Positions 32,979-42,486 of a DNA stretch of 64,000 nucleotides are shown here, one piece after another. Origin of the DNA: Adiantum capillus-veneris (Eukaryota > Streptophyta > Polypodiopsida > Polypodiales > Pteridaceae); assembly GCA_014529385.2 (NCBI GenBank), contig CM043958.1, positions 150,296,793-150,360,792 on the forward strand. Direction: 5' to 3'. Made by a program: the position numbers and the translations under genes. The notes beneath the pieces were generated by a model. The model was not told where the DNA came from. It did not search any database and worked only from the letters and a program-made list of their open reading frames with translations. Every line of letters begins with the position of its first letter. The stretch's first letter is position 1.

Positions 32979-35900
32979 TTACTCTTGGGAAGCATTGTAA
33001 GCATTGACAAGGTTTAGGTTATCCTTTAATTGTATGCCTTGCATCCATCTAGCATCTTCAAAAGGATAATTCTTAAACTTAATAAGATATCGTCGGATAG
33101 TCTTACCGCCTCTTAATACCTTGTCTTCATGTCGGAGAATGGACTCGGGCTGCAGCACCTCCTCGTGGTCCTCGATCTCCGGTGGGTCTTCAATAGTTGG
33201 TTCTTGAGGTGGCTCTCCTTTGTAAGGCTTTAAGAGGCTCACATGAAAAGCATTGTGTATGAGCCAATGATTGGGCAACTTAAGTGGATAGGCCATCTCA
33301 TTGATTGGCCTAAGAATCTGGAAGGGACCATAGTACCTTTTTGCTAGTTTAGCATAGTACTTTTGGTGGCCCGTAGGATTCTTGCCCGTCGTGTGCCTTA
33401 ATCGAGCCTTGGGAAACTTTAACAAGACCCAATCGTTTTCTTTAAAGGCTTGGGCTCTTCTGTGCTTGTCAGCAGCAGTCTTTTGCCTTTGCTGTGAGAT
33501 AGAGATAGCATCCTTAATCTTTTGGAAAGATTCTTGTAGGTCTCGGCTATACTCATCTGCAGCGAAGATCTTCCCATGTACCTTAAGTAGCAAGGGACTT
33601 TTTGATCTTCCCTCAATTACCTCGAAAGGTGCTTTTCCTGTAGAAGTATGTACAGTGTTATTGTAAGCATACTCTACTAAGGGTAAGTACTTCTCCCATT
33701 GGGATCTTTGATCTACTTCCGTTACATAGGCTTTTAGTAGATCGAGAATAGTTAGGTTAGCTATTTCACTTTGGCCATCAGTTTGTGGATGATAGGCCGA
33801 AGAGAAGTTTAGCCTTGTTCCTAAATTCTCAAAGAGACCCTTCCAGAAATTACTGGTCATTCTAGGATCTCTATCCGACACTATGGACATTGGCAAGCCA
33901 TGGTACTTGAAAATTTGCGAAATGAAGAGGGTTGCCATTTGATGGGCTTTGATAGTCTTTTTGACAGGTATAAAATGAGCTTGTTTACTGAACCTGTCTA
34001 CTATCGTCCATATTCCCGTATTCCCATGGATAGACTTAGGCAATCCAAAGATAAAATCCATGGATATGCTCTCCCATGGTGAATTAGGGATTGGCAAGGG
34101 TTGAAGCAATCCAAGTTGCTTCCCTCTATCAAATTTTGTCTTTTGACATACCACACATTTGGAAACATACTCATGTATGTTCACTTTCATGGTAGGCCAA
34201 TAGAAATATGTTTCAATTCCCTTTAGGGTAGACTGAATCCCTCTATGCCCCGCATATGGGGGAGCATGAGATTCATACATTACTTTCTCACGTAGTGAGT
34301 TAGTAACGCATAGTCTATTGCCATAGAGAAGATAGCCATCTTGTAAAGTAAATGGTTCTTCTTTCTTCCCTAAGGCAAGGGCTGAAATCACATCTCTAAA
34401 ATCGGGATCAATAGCATACTCATCTATCATTAAAGATAGATCATTGTGAGTTGCTATGGAAACCGCATTCACTCTCGGTCGTCTTGAGAGTGCATCGGCT
34501 ACTTGATTATGCTTGCCAGCAATGTGAGCAATATGAAAATGAAATTGCGAAAGGAAATTTGCCCACCTCATTTGTTTGTCGGAGAGCTTGGTCTGCGTCA
34601 TGAAGTACTTAAGACTTTGGTGATCCGTTCGCAGAATGAAAGGAGTCCCCAATAAATAGTGCTTCCATGAGTCTAAGGCATGTAGAACTGCAAGGAGTTC
34701 TTTTTCGTATATGCCTAGAGCTTGCTCAACAGGGTCGAGCCTTCGACTCTCATAGCCTATGGCGTGCCCTTCTTGGAGCAAAACAGCCCCAAGGCAATCA
34801 CCACAAGCATCACATTGGACCTCAAATGGTTTTGAGAGATCCGGTAGTGTAAGCACAGGTTGAGAGATAAGCTTTTCTTTAAGCTTTTCGAAAGCATTGT
34901 TCTCCTTAGCAGACCACGTATACCTAACATTTTTCTTTGTTAGGTCATGTAATGGTCCCGCAATTTGTGAGAACTTTTCTATGAAGCGTCTATAGTATGC
35001 ACACATACCTATAAAGCTTCTTAGTTCATGAAGATTCCTTGGTTTAGGCCATCCTTTTATTACCTCTAACTTGGATGGATCCATTTGGATTCCATCTTGA
35101 GAGATAATGTGACCTAAATATTGAATCTCTTGCAAGAAAAATTCACTTTTCTTTCGATTAACATAAAGTTTATTCTCTCTTAAAACTTGAAATATTACCT
35201 GGAGGTGTTGCTTATGTTCCTCTAATGAATTAGAGTAGATGATAATATCATCAAAGAACACTCCAGTGAAGGTTCGATGAGGTCTGAACAGCTTCTCCAT
35301 CAAGCGGTTAAATGTGGCTGGTGCATTAGTCAAGCCAAAAGGCATGACAATGTATTCGTAAAGACCAAATGTAGTACGAAATGCGGTCTTTACAATGTCT
35401 TGATCAACTATCCTTATTTGATGATAGCCACTTTTTAGGTCAATCCTACTGAAGTAGGTCGATCCTTGTAGCTTATCAAATAGGTCTTCTACCCGTGGAA
35501 CGGGAAACCTATTCTTGATAGTGATCCTATTTAGTGCTCTATAGTCGACACACATACGATATGTGCCGTCTTTCTTTTGCACTAATAGCACAGGTGAGCA
35601 AAATGGAGATGAGCTAGGCCTAACCATGCCCTTCTCAATTAACTCATGCACTTGCCGCATAATCTCCTCTTGTTGAGCTTGAGAAACTCTATAAGGAGGT
35701 TTGTTAGGCGGTGAACTTCCTGGAAGAAGTTCAATTGCATGGTCGTCATTACCTCGTTTAGGAGGTAGCTCAGAAGGAATGTCGTCAATAAAGACATCTT
35801 GAAACCCCTTGAGAAAATTGGATAACTCTAATTCCTTTTGGTTGCTTTTATTTTCTTTTGCTAAAGCATTAGGTTCATTTTGAGAATCTTTAACAAAAAT

Positions 35901-37928
35901 CATGTACACGGAAATAGAGCTCTTTATTGACTTGTTGAAAGCTGGTGTATGTACAATGGGGATGGTGTTACCCATCTCCCTCGCATCTATATACATGTCC
36001 TTTTCCCTTAACTTAAAGGAGATTCTCCTTTCAGGAAATTTAACATGGGCAGCCAGACGGTCAAACCATGGTGCCCCTAGGATTACATCCTCATGCTTGA
36101 GAGGAGAGATAAAGAAATCCTCTTTGTCCACATAGCCTTGGACATGAAGCCTCAATTTCCCGATTAAGGGAGTGACTGAAGCTTCTTGCCCCTTGAAGGC
36201 ACTGTCTGCGGGTAGGATATCTCCCATCTCGTAGGATTGTATGCCTAGCTTGGTGGCTAACTCCATAGATATGAAATTGTGAGTAGAACCAGGGTCAAAG
36301 AGAATAAAAGCATCATGTTCTCTTACCTTTCCCCAAGCATGGCATAGAGGAGATCCTTTGTGGTGAGTTTGGTGAATCTCCTCCTCTTGGATTTCAACCA
36401 AAGAAGCTCTAGGAGGATCTTGGCGGTTGTTCTTTTGGGGACAAGCGCGGTACGCATGCCCTTGTTCGCCGCACTTGAAACACCGGTTATCTTTACGATA
36501 ACGCTCAAGCTCTTCAGGAGAGAGTTTATTCTTTCCTTTGTAAACTCCCTTCTCTTTAGCTTTGTTGGAATTGCCCTTAGGAGACTTTTGGACATTGTCC
36601 TTCCCCTTAGGCTCATTGGAACCTTTGTTTTCCGGGGGCTTATTATTTCTTTTACCCCCCGTTTGGAAATTGATTCGCGAGGCCACCATAGTATGGTGTA
36701 TTACCGCCGATATGGTACGTGGCCTTTGGGAGTTGACATACTCCGCCATTTCTTCGGTTAAGCCCGCACAAAATTGTTGCTTTTGCTCTCCAAAATCCAA
36801 CTTTTTGAAGACAGTGGCTTTGAGTTGTAGGTCCCAAAACTTGTCTACATATTTGTGGATGGATTCATTGGGAGAGAGCTTTAAGCTTCGCCATTCGGTG
36901 AGTACTTTGTCTTTGGCATCGGTGGCCAAAAACTGCTTCATAATGGAAGCTCTTAAAGCCTTCCATGTTCGTGGAGCTTCACCGTTGGCTCGTAGGCTAG
37001 ACCACCATTGTCTGGCGGACTTTTGAAAGTGCATAGCTACATGGCGTAGCTTAGAGGACTCCGTGAAGCCCTCATCTCCAAACGCCGCATCGAATTGCTG
37101 GATAAAGGCCAAAACTTTGTCTGTAGCACCGAAGGTGCCATCATAGGTAAGGAAAGAGATGCTCTTCCCTCCCTCTTTGAATTTCTTCAGCTTGGACGAC
37201 CTCTTCCATGCGGCATAGGATTTCCTATGGCCTCTTCTTTTTGATGGTTCAAAAGTTCCACCATCACTTTCTTCAGAAGATGAAGAATTTGAAGAAGGTG
37301 GAGAAGAGGGTGACCTCTTTCTCGCCTTTTTCTTGTCTTGATCTTTGTCGTCTTCACCATAGCTTTCATAAGAGGAAGAGGATAAAGAAGATGGAGAAGA
37401 GGGTGTCCTCTTTCTCGCCTTTTTCTTCTCTTGCTTTTTATCATCCCTCTTTGAATTATGGCGTGGAGAAGAGTGTGATGGTCTTCTCCGCTTTGGTGGT
37501 GATGGAGAGCGTTTAGCCCGCCTTCTTCGTGGAGCCATCTCCGCCGAGGTGGCGGGAGACTCGCTTCTTTCTCGTTCCTTCGGTGGAGGCTCTTGAGTTC
37601 TCCTTTGGGAAGGAGATGCATCATCAAGAAGTAAGTTCTTGAGCCCTTCATATGGATTCTCTTCTTCTTCCCGAATCGGAGAGAGACCTCTTTTGGTAGT
37701 CTCACAAGGAGGCTTCCTAGGTGTTCTCTCGTCATGGTGATGAGCTTGGAGAATCCCGTGAGCACGGAGCTGCCGTTGCACTTCACTTTGGAGAGATGGA
37801 TTGCCCATGGCTTGTTGAAGCCTAGAAACAAGATAATTAACAAGCATTGAAGCATCATTAGTAGCTTGCTCATGAGCAAAATCAAAGTTATCAACATTAA
37901 TTTCGCTCTCTTTAATATTGTCAGCCAT
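32979..37928 (-). CDS. Intact gag-pol polyprotein of the G1 gypsy element
   Basis: 1649 codons in one frame. The N-terminal part carries a basic Ser/Arg/Lys-rich region (about 130-240), then a capsid-like gag domain (about 285-400). A CCHC zinc knuckle follows (C483, C486, H491, C496) and aspartic protease DPGST (D545). Reverse transcriptase spans about 755-930, with D830 in SRIDLKSGY and the FFDD box (D893, D894). RNase H has D1040, the EKE at 1075-1077 and D1102. Integrase has H1221/H1228 and C1258/C1261 and the catalytic triad D1291, D1352, E1388 (D-35-E spacing). The C-terminus (about 1597-1640) resembles a chromodomain, which in chromoviruses directs integration to marked chromatin. Gag and pol share one frame with no frameshift signal. 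Start chosen at the first ATG, 404 bp after the PBS and conserved in copy 2. Confidence 0.96.
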   Translation of the reverse strand: MADNIKESEINVDNFDFAHEQATNDASMLVNYLVSRLQQAMGNPSLQSEVQRQLRAHGILQAHHHDERTPRKPPCETTKRGLSPIREEEENPYEGLKNLLLDDASPSQRRTQEPPPKERERSESPATSAEMAPRRRRAKRSPSPPKRRRPSHSSPRHNSKRDDKKQEKKKARKRTPSSPSSLSSSSYESYGEDDKDQDKKKARKRSPSSPPSSNSSSSEESDGGTFEPSKRRGHRKSYAAWKRSSKLKKFKEGGKSISFLTYDGTFGATDKVLAFIQQFDAAFGDEGFTESSKLRHVAMHFQKSARQWWSSLRANGEAPRTWKALRASIMKQFLATDAKDKVLTEWRSLKLSPNESIHKYVDKFWDLQLKATVFKKLDFGEQKQQFCAGLTEEMAEYVNSQRPRTISAVIHHTMVASRINFQTGGKRNNKPPENKGSNEPKGKDNVQKSPKGNSNKAKEKGVYKGKNKLSPEELERYRKDNRCFKCGEQGHAYRACPQKNNRQDPPRASLVEIQEEEIHQTHHKGSPLCHAWGKVREHDAFILFDPGSTHNFISMELATKLGIQSYEMGDILPADSAFKGQEASVTPLIGKLRLHVQGYVDKEDFFISPLKHEDVILGAPWFDRLAAHVKFPERRISFKLREKDMYIDAREMGNTIPIVHTPAFNKSIKSSISVYMIFVKDSQNEPNALAKENKSNQKELELSNFLKGFQDVFIDDIPSELPPKRGNDDHAIELLPGSSPPNKPPYRVSQAQQEEIMRQVHELIEKGMVRPSSSPFCSPVLLVQKKDGTYRMCVDYRALNRITIKNRFPVPRVEDLFDKLQGSTYFSRIDLKSGYHQIRIVDQDIVKTAFRTTFGLYEYIVMPFGLTNAPATFNRLMEKLFRPHRTFTGVFFDDIIIYSNSLEEHKQHLQVIFQVLRENKLYVNRKKSEFFLQEIQYLGHIISQDGIQMDPSKLEVIKGWPKPRNLHELRSFIGMCAYYRRFIEKFSQIAGPLHDLTKKNVRYTWSAKENNAFEKLKEKLISQPVLTLPDLSKPFEVQCDACGDCLGAVLLQEGHAIGYESRRLDPVEQALGIYEKELLAVLHALDSWKHYLLGTPFILRTDHQSLKYFMTQTKLSDKQMRWANFLSQFHFHIAHIAGKHNQVADALSRRPRVNAVSIATHNDLSLMIDEYAIDPDFRDVISALALGKKEEPFTLQDGYLLYGNRLCVTNSLREKVMYESHAPPYAGHRGIQSTLKGIETYFYWPTMKVNIHEYVSKCVVCQKTKFDRGKQLGLLQPLPIPNSPWESISMDFIFGLPKSIHGNTGIWTIVDRFSKQAHFIPVKKTIKAHQMATLFISQIFKYHGLPMSIVSDRDPRMTSNFWKGLFENLGTRLNFSSAYHPQTDGQSEIANLTILDLLKAYVTEVDQRSQWEKYLPLVEYAYNNTVHTSTGKAPFEVIEGRSKSPLLLKVHGKIFAADEYSRDLQESFQKIKDAISISQQRQKTAADKHRRAQAFKENDWVLLKFPKARLRHTTGKNPTGHQKYYAKLAKRYYGPFQILRPINEMAYPLKLPNHWLIHNAFHVSLLKPYKGEPPQEPTIEDPPEIEDHEEVLQPESILRHEDKVLRGGKTIRRYLIKFKNYPFEDARWMQGIQLKDNLNLVNAYNASQE

Positions 37929-38332
37929 TCTAACAACTTTTAGGTGTAAACTTTTTAGGTGTACTTTGGCACTTCAAGCCCTAGTTGCTACTCCTCTTTA
38001 CCCCTTTAGAAAAAGCACTCAAGCTACTGTACCCGCGGCTCGAATACCATTAATTGCAAGGAATAGAAGAGAGGGTCTTTCGACACCAAAACAGCACCGG
38101 CTCCTGTCAAGCTTCTAATAGCTCAATAGTGGTTAAGCCGTAGGCAAGCCCCGTAGGACTCCACTATTAAGACCATAGCTCTCGACGGTGATGCCCCGTT
38201 AACTGCACAAAGGCAGGCGCACTGCAAGGCTGAAAAATCCCTATTCTACTTACTCACAGGCAATTAATAATACCAACCATTTGTAGCTAGCTTGAGGACC
38301 TCCCTTCTTGAGCAAGAAAAGAGAAACCTTGA

Positions 38333-38344
38333 GCTCTGATACCA
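38333..38344 (-). promoter_or_regulatory. Primer binding site of the complete G1 element
   Basis: Minus strand TGGTATCAGAGC, one base from the LTR; complementary to initiator methionine tRNA. Confidence 0.92.
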
Positions 38345-38345
38345 A

Positions 38346-39937
38346 TGTAACATTTAATGGCCTAAAATCTTATGTGTAGCGGAAATTAGCATGAACATAG
38401 TGAGCATTTCATTAGAGTTGATTCCTAATGAGAATTACAAGAGTGCTTGGGTGGAGAGAGCAACAAAAAGCATAACACCTAGTTAGATAGCATCGACAAT
38501 ACTTTCAAAAGAGAGAGCAATTAAGATATTGACAACAGTTGAGGACCGGATTTGCATGGAGCCGGTCCCCCCTCCAAAAGGCTTTGTATTATGGTTTCTC
38601 CCATCAAGAGAGACATTGTACAATACAATTCTTTGTGTTCCTTCAAGACGAGCTAGTGCAATGAAGATGGAAGCTTCATACACCAAGCAAAACACTTAAT
38701 CAAACACAACTTGAATTATCCCCGTTCTCAGACCCAAGACCTCACACACCTTCGAAGATGGTGAGAGCTAGCAGGGTATGAGAGTAGATTGAGAGGAAAA
38801 AGAAGTATCTTACGAGAAAGAAGTACATCTCCTCACATAATCACTCATATTAGCATAGCTTAGCTTAGTAATTAGCTTGGTAGAGAAGATGAGCATGCAT
38901 TGAAGCTTGGCTCTTGGTTGGATTTGCATCCACATGCCAAGAGAGTGTTGATGTAGGCTTCTATCTCACAAGTTTGGAGTAGGTGATGAGCTCTCCATTA
39001 AAGCTTGGGAGGAGATAGAGTATTTTCCCTTCACACATGGTCAAGTGTGAGAGTGTGTGTGTCAATGCCAAGCAAAAATCAGCCCCCTCTCTCTCTTGGG
39101 CGAGCCCTAGCTGCTAAGTTAGTCTGGCTTTTGCCTCATTGGACCTCCCCAGGTCAAGCCAATAGGGATTAAGCAGCATAAGTGATAGCCTTCTGACATG
39201 TGTCCCCCTTTCCCCTTTTGTGAGAGCTTTAGATAATTAAATAATTAAACTAAACTCTCATTGGACCCCTTTGCCTCCTGGCCAATAGGAATCAGGCAAG
39301 CCATGGGGCTCCTGAATGCTCATTGGACCCCTTGGGAGACTGCCCAATAGTCTTCTAGGACACTTAATTCTTATTGGTTTCTTTTATTAAATGTTTTTAA
39401 ATTAATTAAACTAGATTTACTCTAGCCTAATTCTCATTGGTCCACTTCAAGGGTCTTCCAATAGGAATTGGGCATACCTTGTGGGCATCTGGCCTAGGGA
39501 GCTGACATGTGTCCCTCATTCCCTTTGTGTAAAGGGAGCCTGTGTGTGTGTGTGTGTGGCTTTCTCTCTCATCCCCTAGCTTTGGGGCTCGCCCCCTCCC
39601 ATGTAGGGATGTAGAAAGACTTTTTGGGCACACACTAAGCATCCAATTTTCCCTAAGGTTGACCTTTGGACACAACCTTTGAATTTTGGAACCTTAGCAT
39701 TTTGGAAGTCTTAATGGGCTGAACCTTAGGGTCTTTTTAGCCCGTTGTTTCACATGGCTCTTTTGCAGATGGCCCCCCCTTTGGATCCCTATTTTCCCTC
39801 CTTTGGATCCCTACTGTGGCCGGTCTGCTAACTTAACCAATATTCTAGCTTTTTCTCCCTTGGCACTTCCCCACATTAAATGATCAGTTTAATATGAGAA
39901 AATCATTTAGGAGAATTAGATATTGATTATTATGACA
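38346..39937 (-). repeat. 5' LTR of the complete G1 element
   Basis: 1592 bp with TG...CA ends. Identical to the 3' LTR apart from about 3 bases, a GT unit and 22 bp. It supplies the promoter for gag-pol by family rule; I did not identify a convincing TATA box. Confidence 0.95.
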
Positions 39938-41267
39938 GGATGACTTGATAGCTAGGCCTTTCTTTGGTCTTACTTCCATTAATGACACCTTACTCCAATC
40001 CAAAGAGCGAGGGAGGCCTCTATCCTTCACATTCATGGATATACGGGTCCTACACCACAAACTAAGTTAATAACTCAAAGGTTATGATGGGATAAATCCT
40101 ACTACAATCAGACTAAAGTCTCAACATACTTAGGCACAACCACTATCCACCCATAAAATCCTAGATATGGTAAGAGACTTATCCTTAACTAAAAGTTAGA
40201 CTTGTGACAAATACTTGACTAATTAGGTCCACTCATCCATAGTAATAGTTCCAATTGGATATTAGTCTCCCACTTTTCAGACCAGACTCACTCAATTCTC
40301 TTCATTTCTATTATTGTTTTACATGTAAGATCATGGTTCTTTCATTAATTTTGGCCATAATTTCATTTCTACAACTCTTTAAATATCACTCAACCAATTC
40401 TTTCTCAAACAAGTCTAATCAAAACAGTCCTATCTTTTAACAAAATAAAATATCCATTGTTATGTGTTCGCCGCTACACGTGAACTTTCTTTGTCTAGCC
40501 AACAAAGCCTTTGCAAAGGTTCTCTTATTTGCTAACAACAACGAAGTTGACAAAATCTTTACCTTTTGCTAACCACTAGGGACACTCTCTCATTACAAGA
40601 TATAAGGCTATTGACCACAACTTATTCTTTGGTAACTGTAGTATAACTACAGGATCCCCATACCCTTTTAGCATTTTTTTCCGTCTCTTTTAAAGTTTAA
40701 GTGAGGTGTGAGTTCCATGTGGCAAGAAGATGCCCTAGCAATAACTTCCAATAATGATGGAAAACAATTGCATTAGAAACAAACAATACTTTCACCAAAT
40801 AGTTCTTTCAACTTGAATTAGAAAACACATGCTTGTCTCTCATGATGATAATTACATTTCTAGCCCTTTTTGGACATCTTAGGCTTCCTTAATAAGGTCA
40901 CTTATGTATGAACAATGAAAAAAACTAGAGAATTGACTTACCCATTAGGTGCACGTGCACAACAACCTATGGTTGAGGATGGCCATCAACAACTTTCTTC
41001 ACTGTTATTATAGGTTGAGGATTCATTGGAGGTTTAGGCACAATGTCGGAACTTTGTGTTCTCTTCCTTAGTGGGGCCATCTCTCATACAATACACTAAA
41101 GGCAAAAGAGTGTCCACCATTTTGTACTTGTGCTCACACAAACCCTTACCCATCTTTGTCGCATATTCAAGGTTGTGTGAAGATCCACTTTAAGCTCTTA
41201 TGATTGGTGATAAGTTAGAATTTCTTTCACAATAAGTGATTCCCCTGTAGCTTTAGAGCATGAATGA
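39938..41267. other. No intact gene; weak retroelement traces
   Basis: AT-rich, no long frame. A minus-strand ORF at about 41077-40961 starts MAPLRKRTQ and is Pro/Val/Lys-rich, possibly a gag start related to the fragment at 41268-41600. The first five bases (ggatg) are the flank discussed in the inversion finding. Confidence 0.35.
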
Positions 41268-41600
41268 CTACCAATAATTTGAGGTCATGGGTTGGGTAGT
41301 CTTTTCATGAATCTTAAGCTTACATGAGGTGAAAGCTATTGGTATCCCTTCTTGAAATACTATTCCTTCGATTGCTATAGCACCAATATCAGCTGACAAG
41401 GTTTGGTTGAACTCCCATAGCTTTAGGCAAAGCATAGTGGTGACATACTGCTTAAGTTTATCAAAACTTTCTTGGCATTGCATTTCCTAATCAATCTTCT
41501 CCCCTTCTTCAGAAGGTTGAAGCATTCATAGCATGGTCTTTTATAAAGGTTTTGTACCCTTTTGTGATCCCCAATAATCCTCTAAGGTTGCTTATATTGG
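41268..41600 (-). pseudogene. Old gypsy RT-RNase H fragment
   Basis: The minus frame 41483-41268 contains 'CQESFDKLKQYV' and 'VFQEGIPIAFTSCKL', the usual connection and early RNase H of gypsy pol. The catalytic Asp context is altered to SADIGAIAIEG. Upstream, to about 41600, 'LLGITKGYKTFIKDHA' equals the 'GYYRRFI' thumb region. It is frameshifted and distinct from G1. Confidence 0.7.
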
Positions 41601-41629
41601 ATGACTGGGGCTATTCAACAAGTGATGGT

Positions 41630-41700
41630 GTTCATTTTTTTAATTTTATTTTGGCGAAACTCACAATCGTGACTGGATTATATTAGTGATGGTGTTGGAA
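41630..41700 (+). mobile_element. LINE 3' UTR fragment
   Basis: A T-rich run is followed by 'gcgaaactcacaatcgtgac' and 'tggattatatta'. The same words end the LINE at 47425-47525 (minus) and occur at 62733-62860 (plus). Only the tail is present. Confidence 0.5.
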
Positions 41701-41897
41701 TCTTAAAGAAGGGGAACAAGGGATGAAGATGAGACCAAGATGATTACGATGCATATGTAGCAAAATTATGTCAAAAGTTAGCTATGTAAAAATCTTAAAG
41801 TGCCAACTTTTTGTTTCATCAAGTATTCAAACAATGGAGAAAATAGGATAGATGTATTCAAATGTGGTCCTTGTTTCGGGACTGATCTGATTATTGG

Positions 41898-42124
41898 TGT
41901 TACCATATACATGTGGTAGTGATGTGTGTGAACACACTAGGACCGCCGGGGCATTTTTTCCCTCTTTAGGAGGTTTTTTCCCCCGTGCATTGTATATACG
42001 CCCATCACTCTAGGGCTATCTATCTTTCTATTGCACACTAAGTAACACACTCTCTATTGTGTGCCTTGAGCTTCCTTCGTCTTCTCCAAGCTGTGTGTGT
42101 TTCTCTGCAACCCTAATTCCAACA
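41898..42124 (+). repeat. 5' LTR of the copia element
   Basis: TGTTACCATATAC...AATTCCAACA, 227 bp. It has a T-run 'cattttttccctctttagg' and 'cattgtatatacgcc', which may supply TATA-like and polyadenylation functions. Confidence 0.95.
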
Positions 42125-42126
42125 AT

Positions 42127-42138
42127 TGGTATCAGAGC
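42127..42138 (+). promoter_or_regulatory. Primer binding site of the copia element
   Basis: TGGTATCAGAGC, two bases after the LTR; initiator methionine tRNA type. Confidence 0.92.
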
Positions 42139-42486
42139 AGGTCACGTCCTCCCGGGCTTAGTCGCCAGCTGCTCCAGCACACGCCTACTCACTGTCTCCG
42201 ATTTCAGTGAGATTTGGCAAGCGTTCGCAGGTCGACAAATATTTTGGGAAAGCTCGTAGAATTAGGTCTGCTCAGAATTTTGATTTGGGCTCATTTCGGC
42301 CTCCGTTTCCACTATAGGCAGTACTGCACAGGCTATTTCGTCATTTTGTGCAAAATTTCTGTCAGTGCCGTTTTCTGCATAACAGGTGCCTTATAGTCTT
42401 CTATGGTTTGTGCTATATAGCACATGTTGTTCCCGCTCCATTTCTCCTATTTTCGGGCAGTTTTCACATCAGGTGCAACATTTACC

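Larger units (their letters stand above)
31054..39937 (-). mobile_element. Complete, young G1 Ty3/gypsy retrotransposon
   Basis: 8884 bp on the minus strand. Order in element sense: 5' LTR (39937-38346), PBS (38344-38333), leader, gag-pol ORF (37928-32979), polypurine tract (32635-32622), 3' LTR (32621-31054). LTRs differ by about 3 substitutions, one GT unit and one 22-bp gap over 1.57 kb, so insertion was recent. The single ORF is uninterrupted, and everything an autonomous element needs is visible. The outer flanks do not match each other (aacaa left, ggatg right), unlike a simple insertion. See the inversion finding. Confidence 0.96.

Noticed and set aside
33382-37026. Plus-strand ORFs of 60-154 codons within the complete gypsy element
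   Set aside because: Antisense shadows of gag-pol; composition follows the opposite strand's codons.
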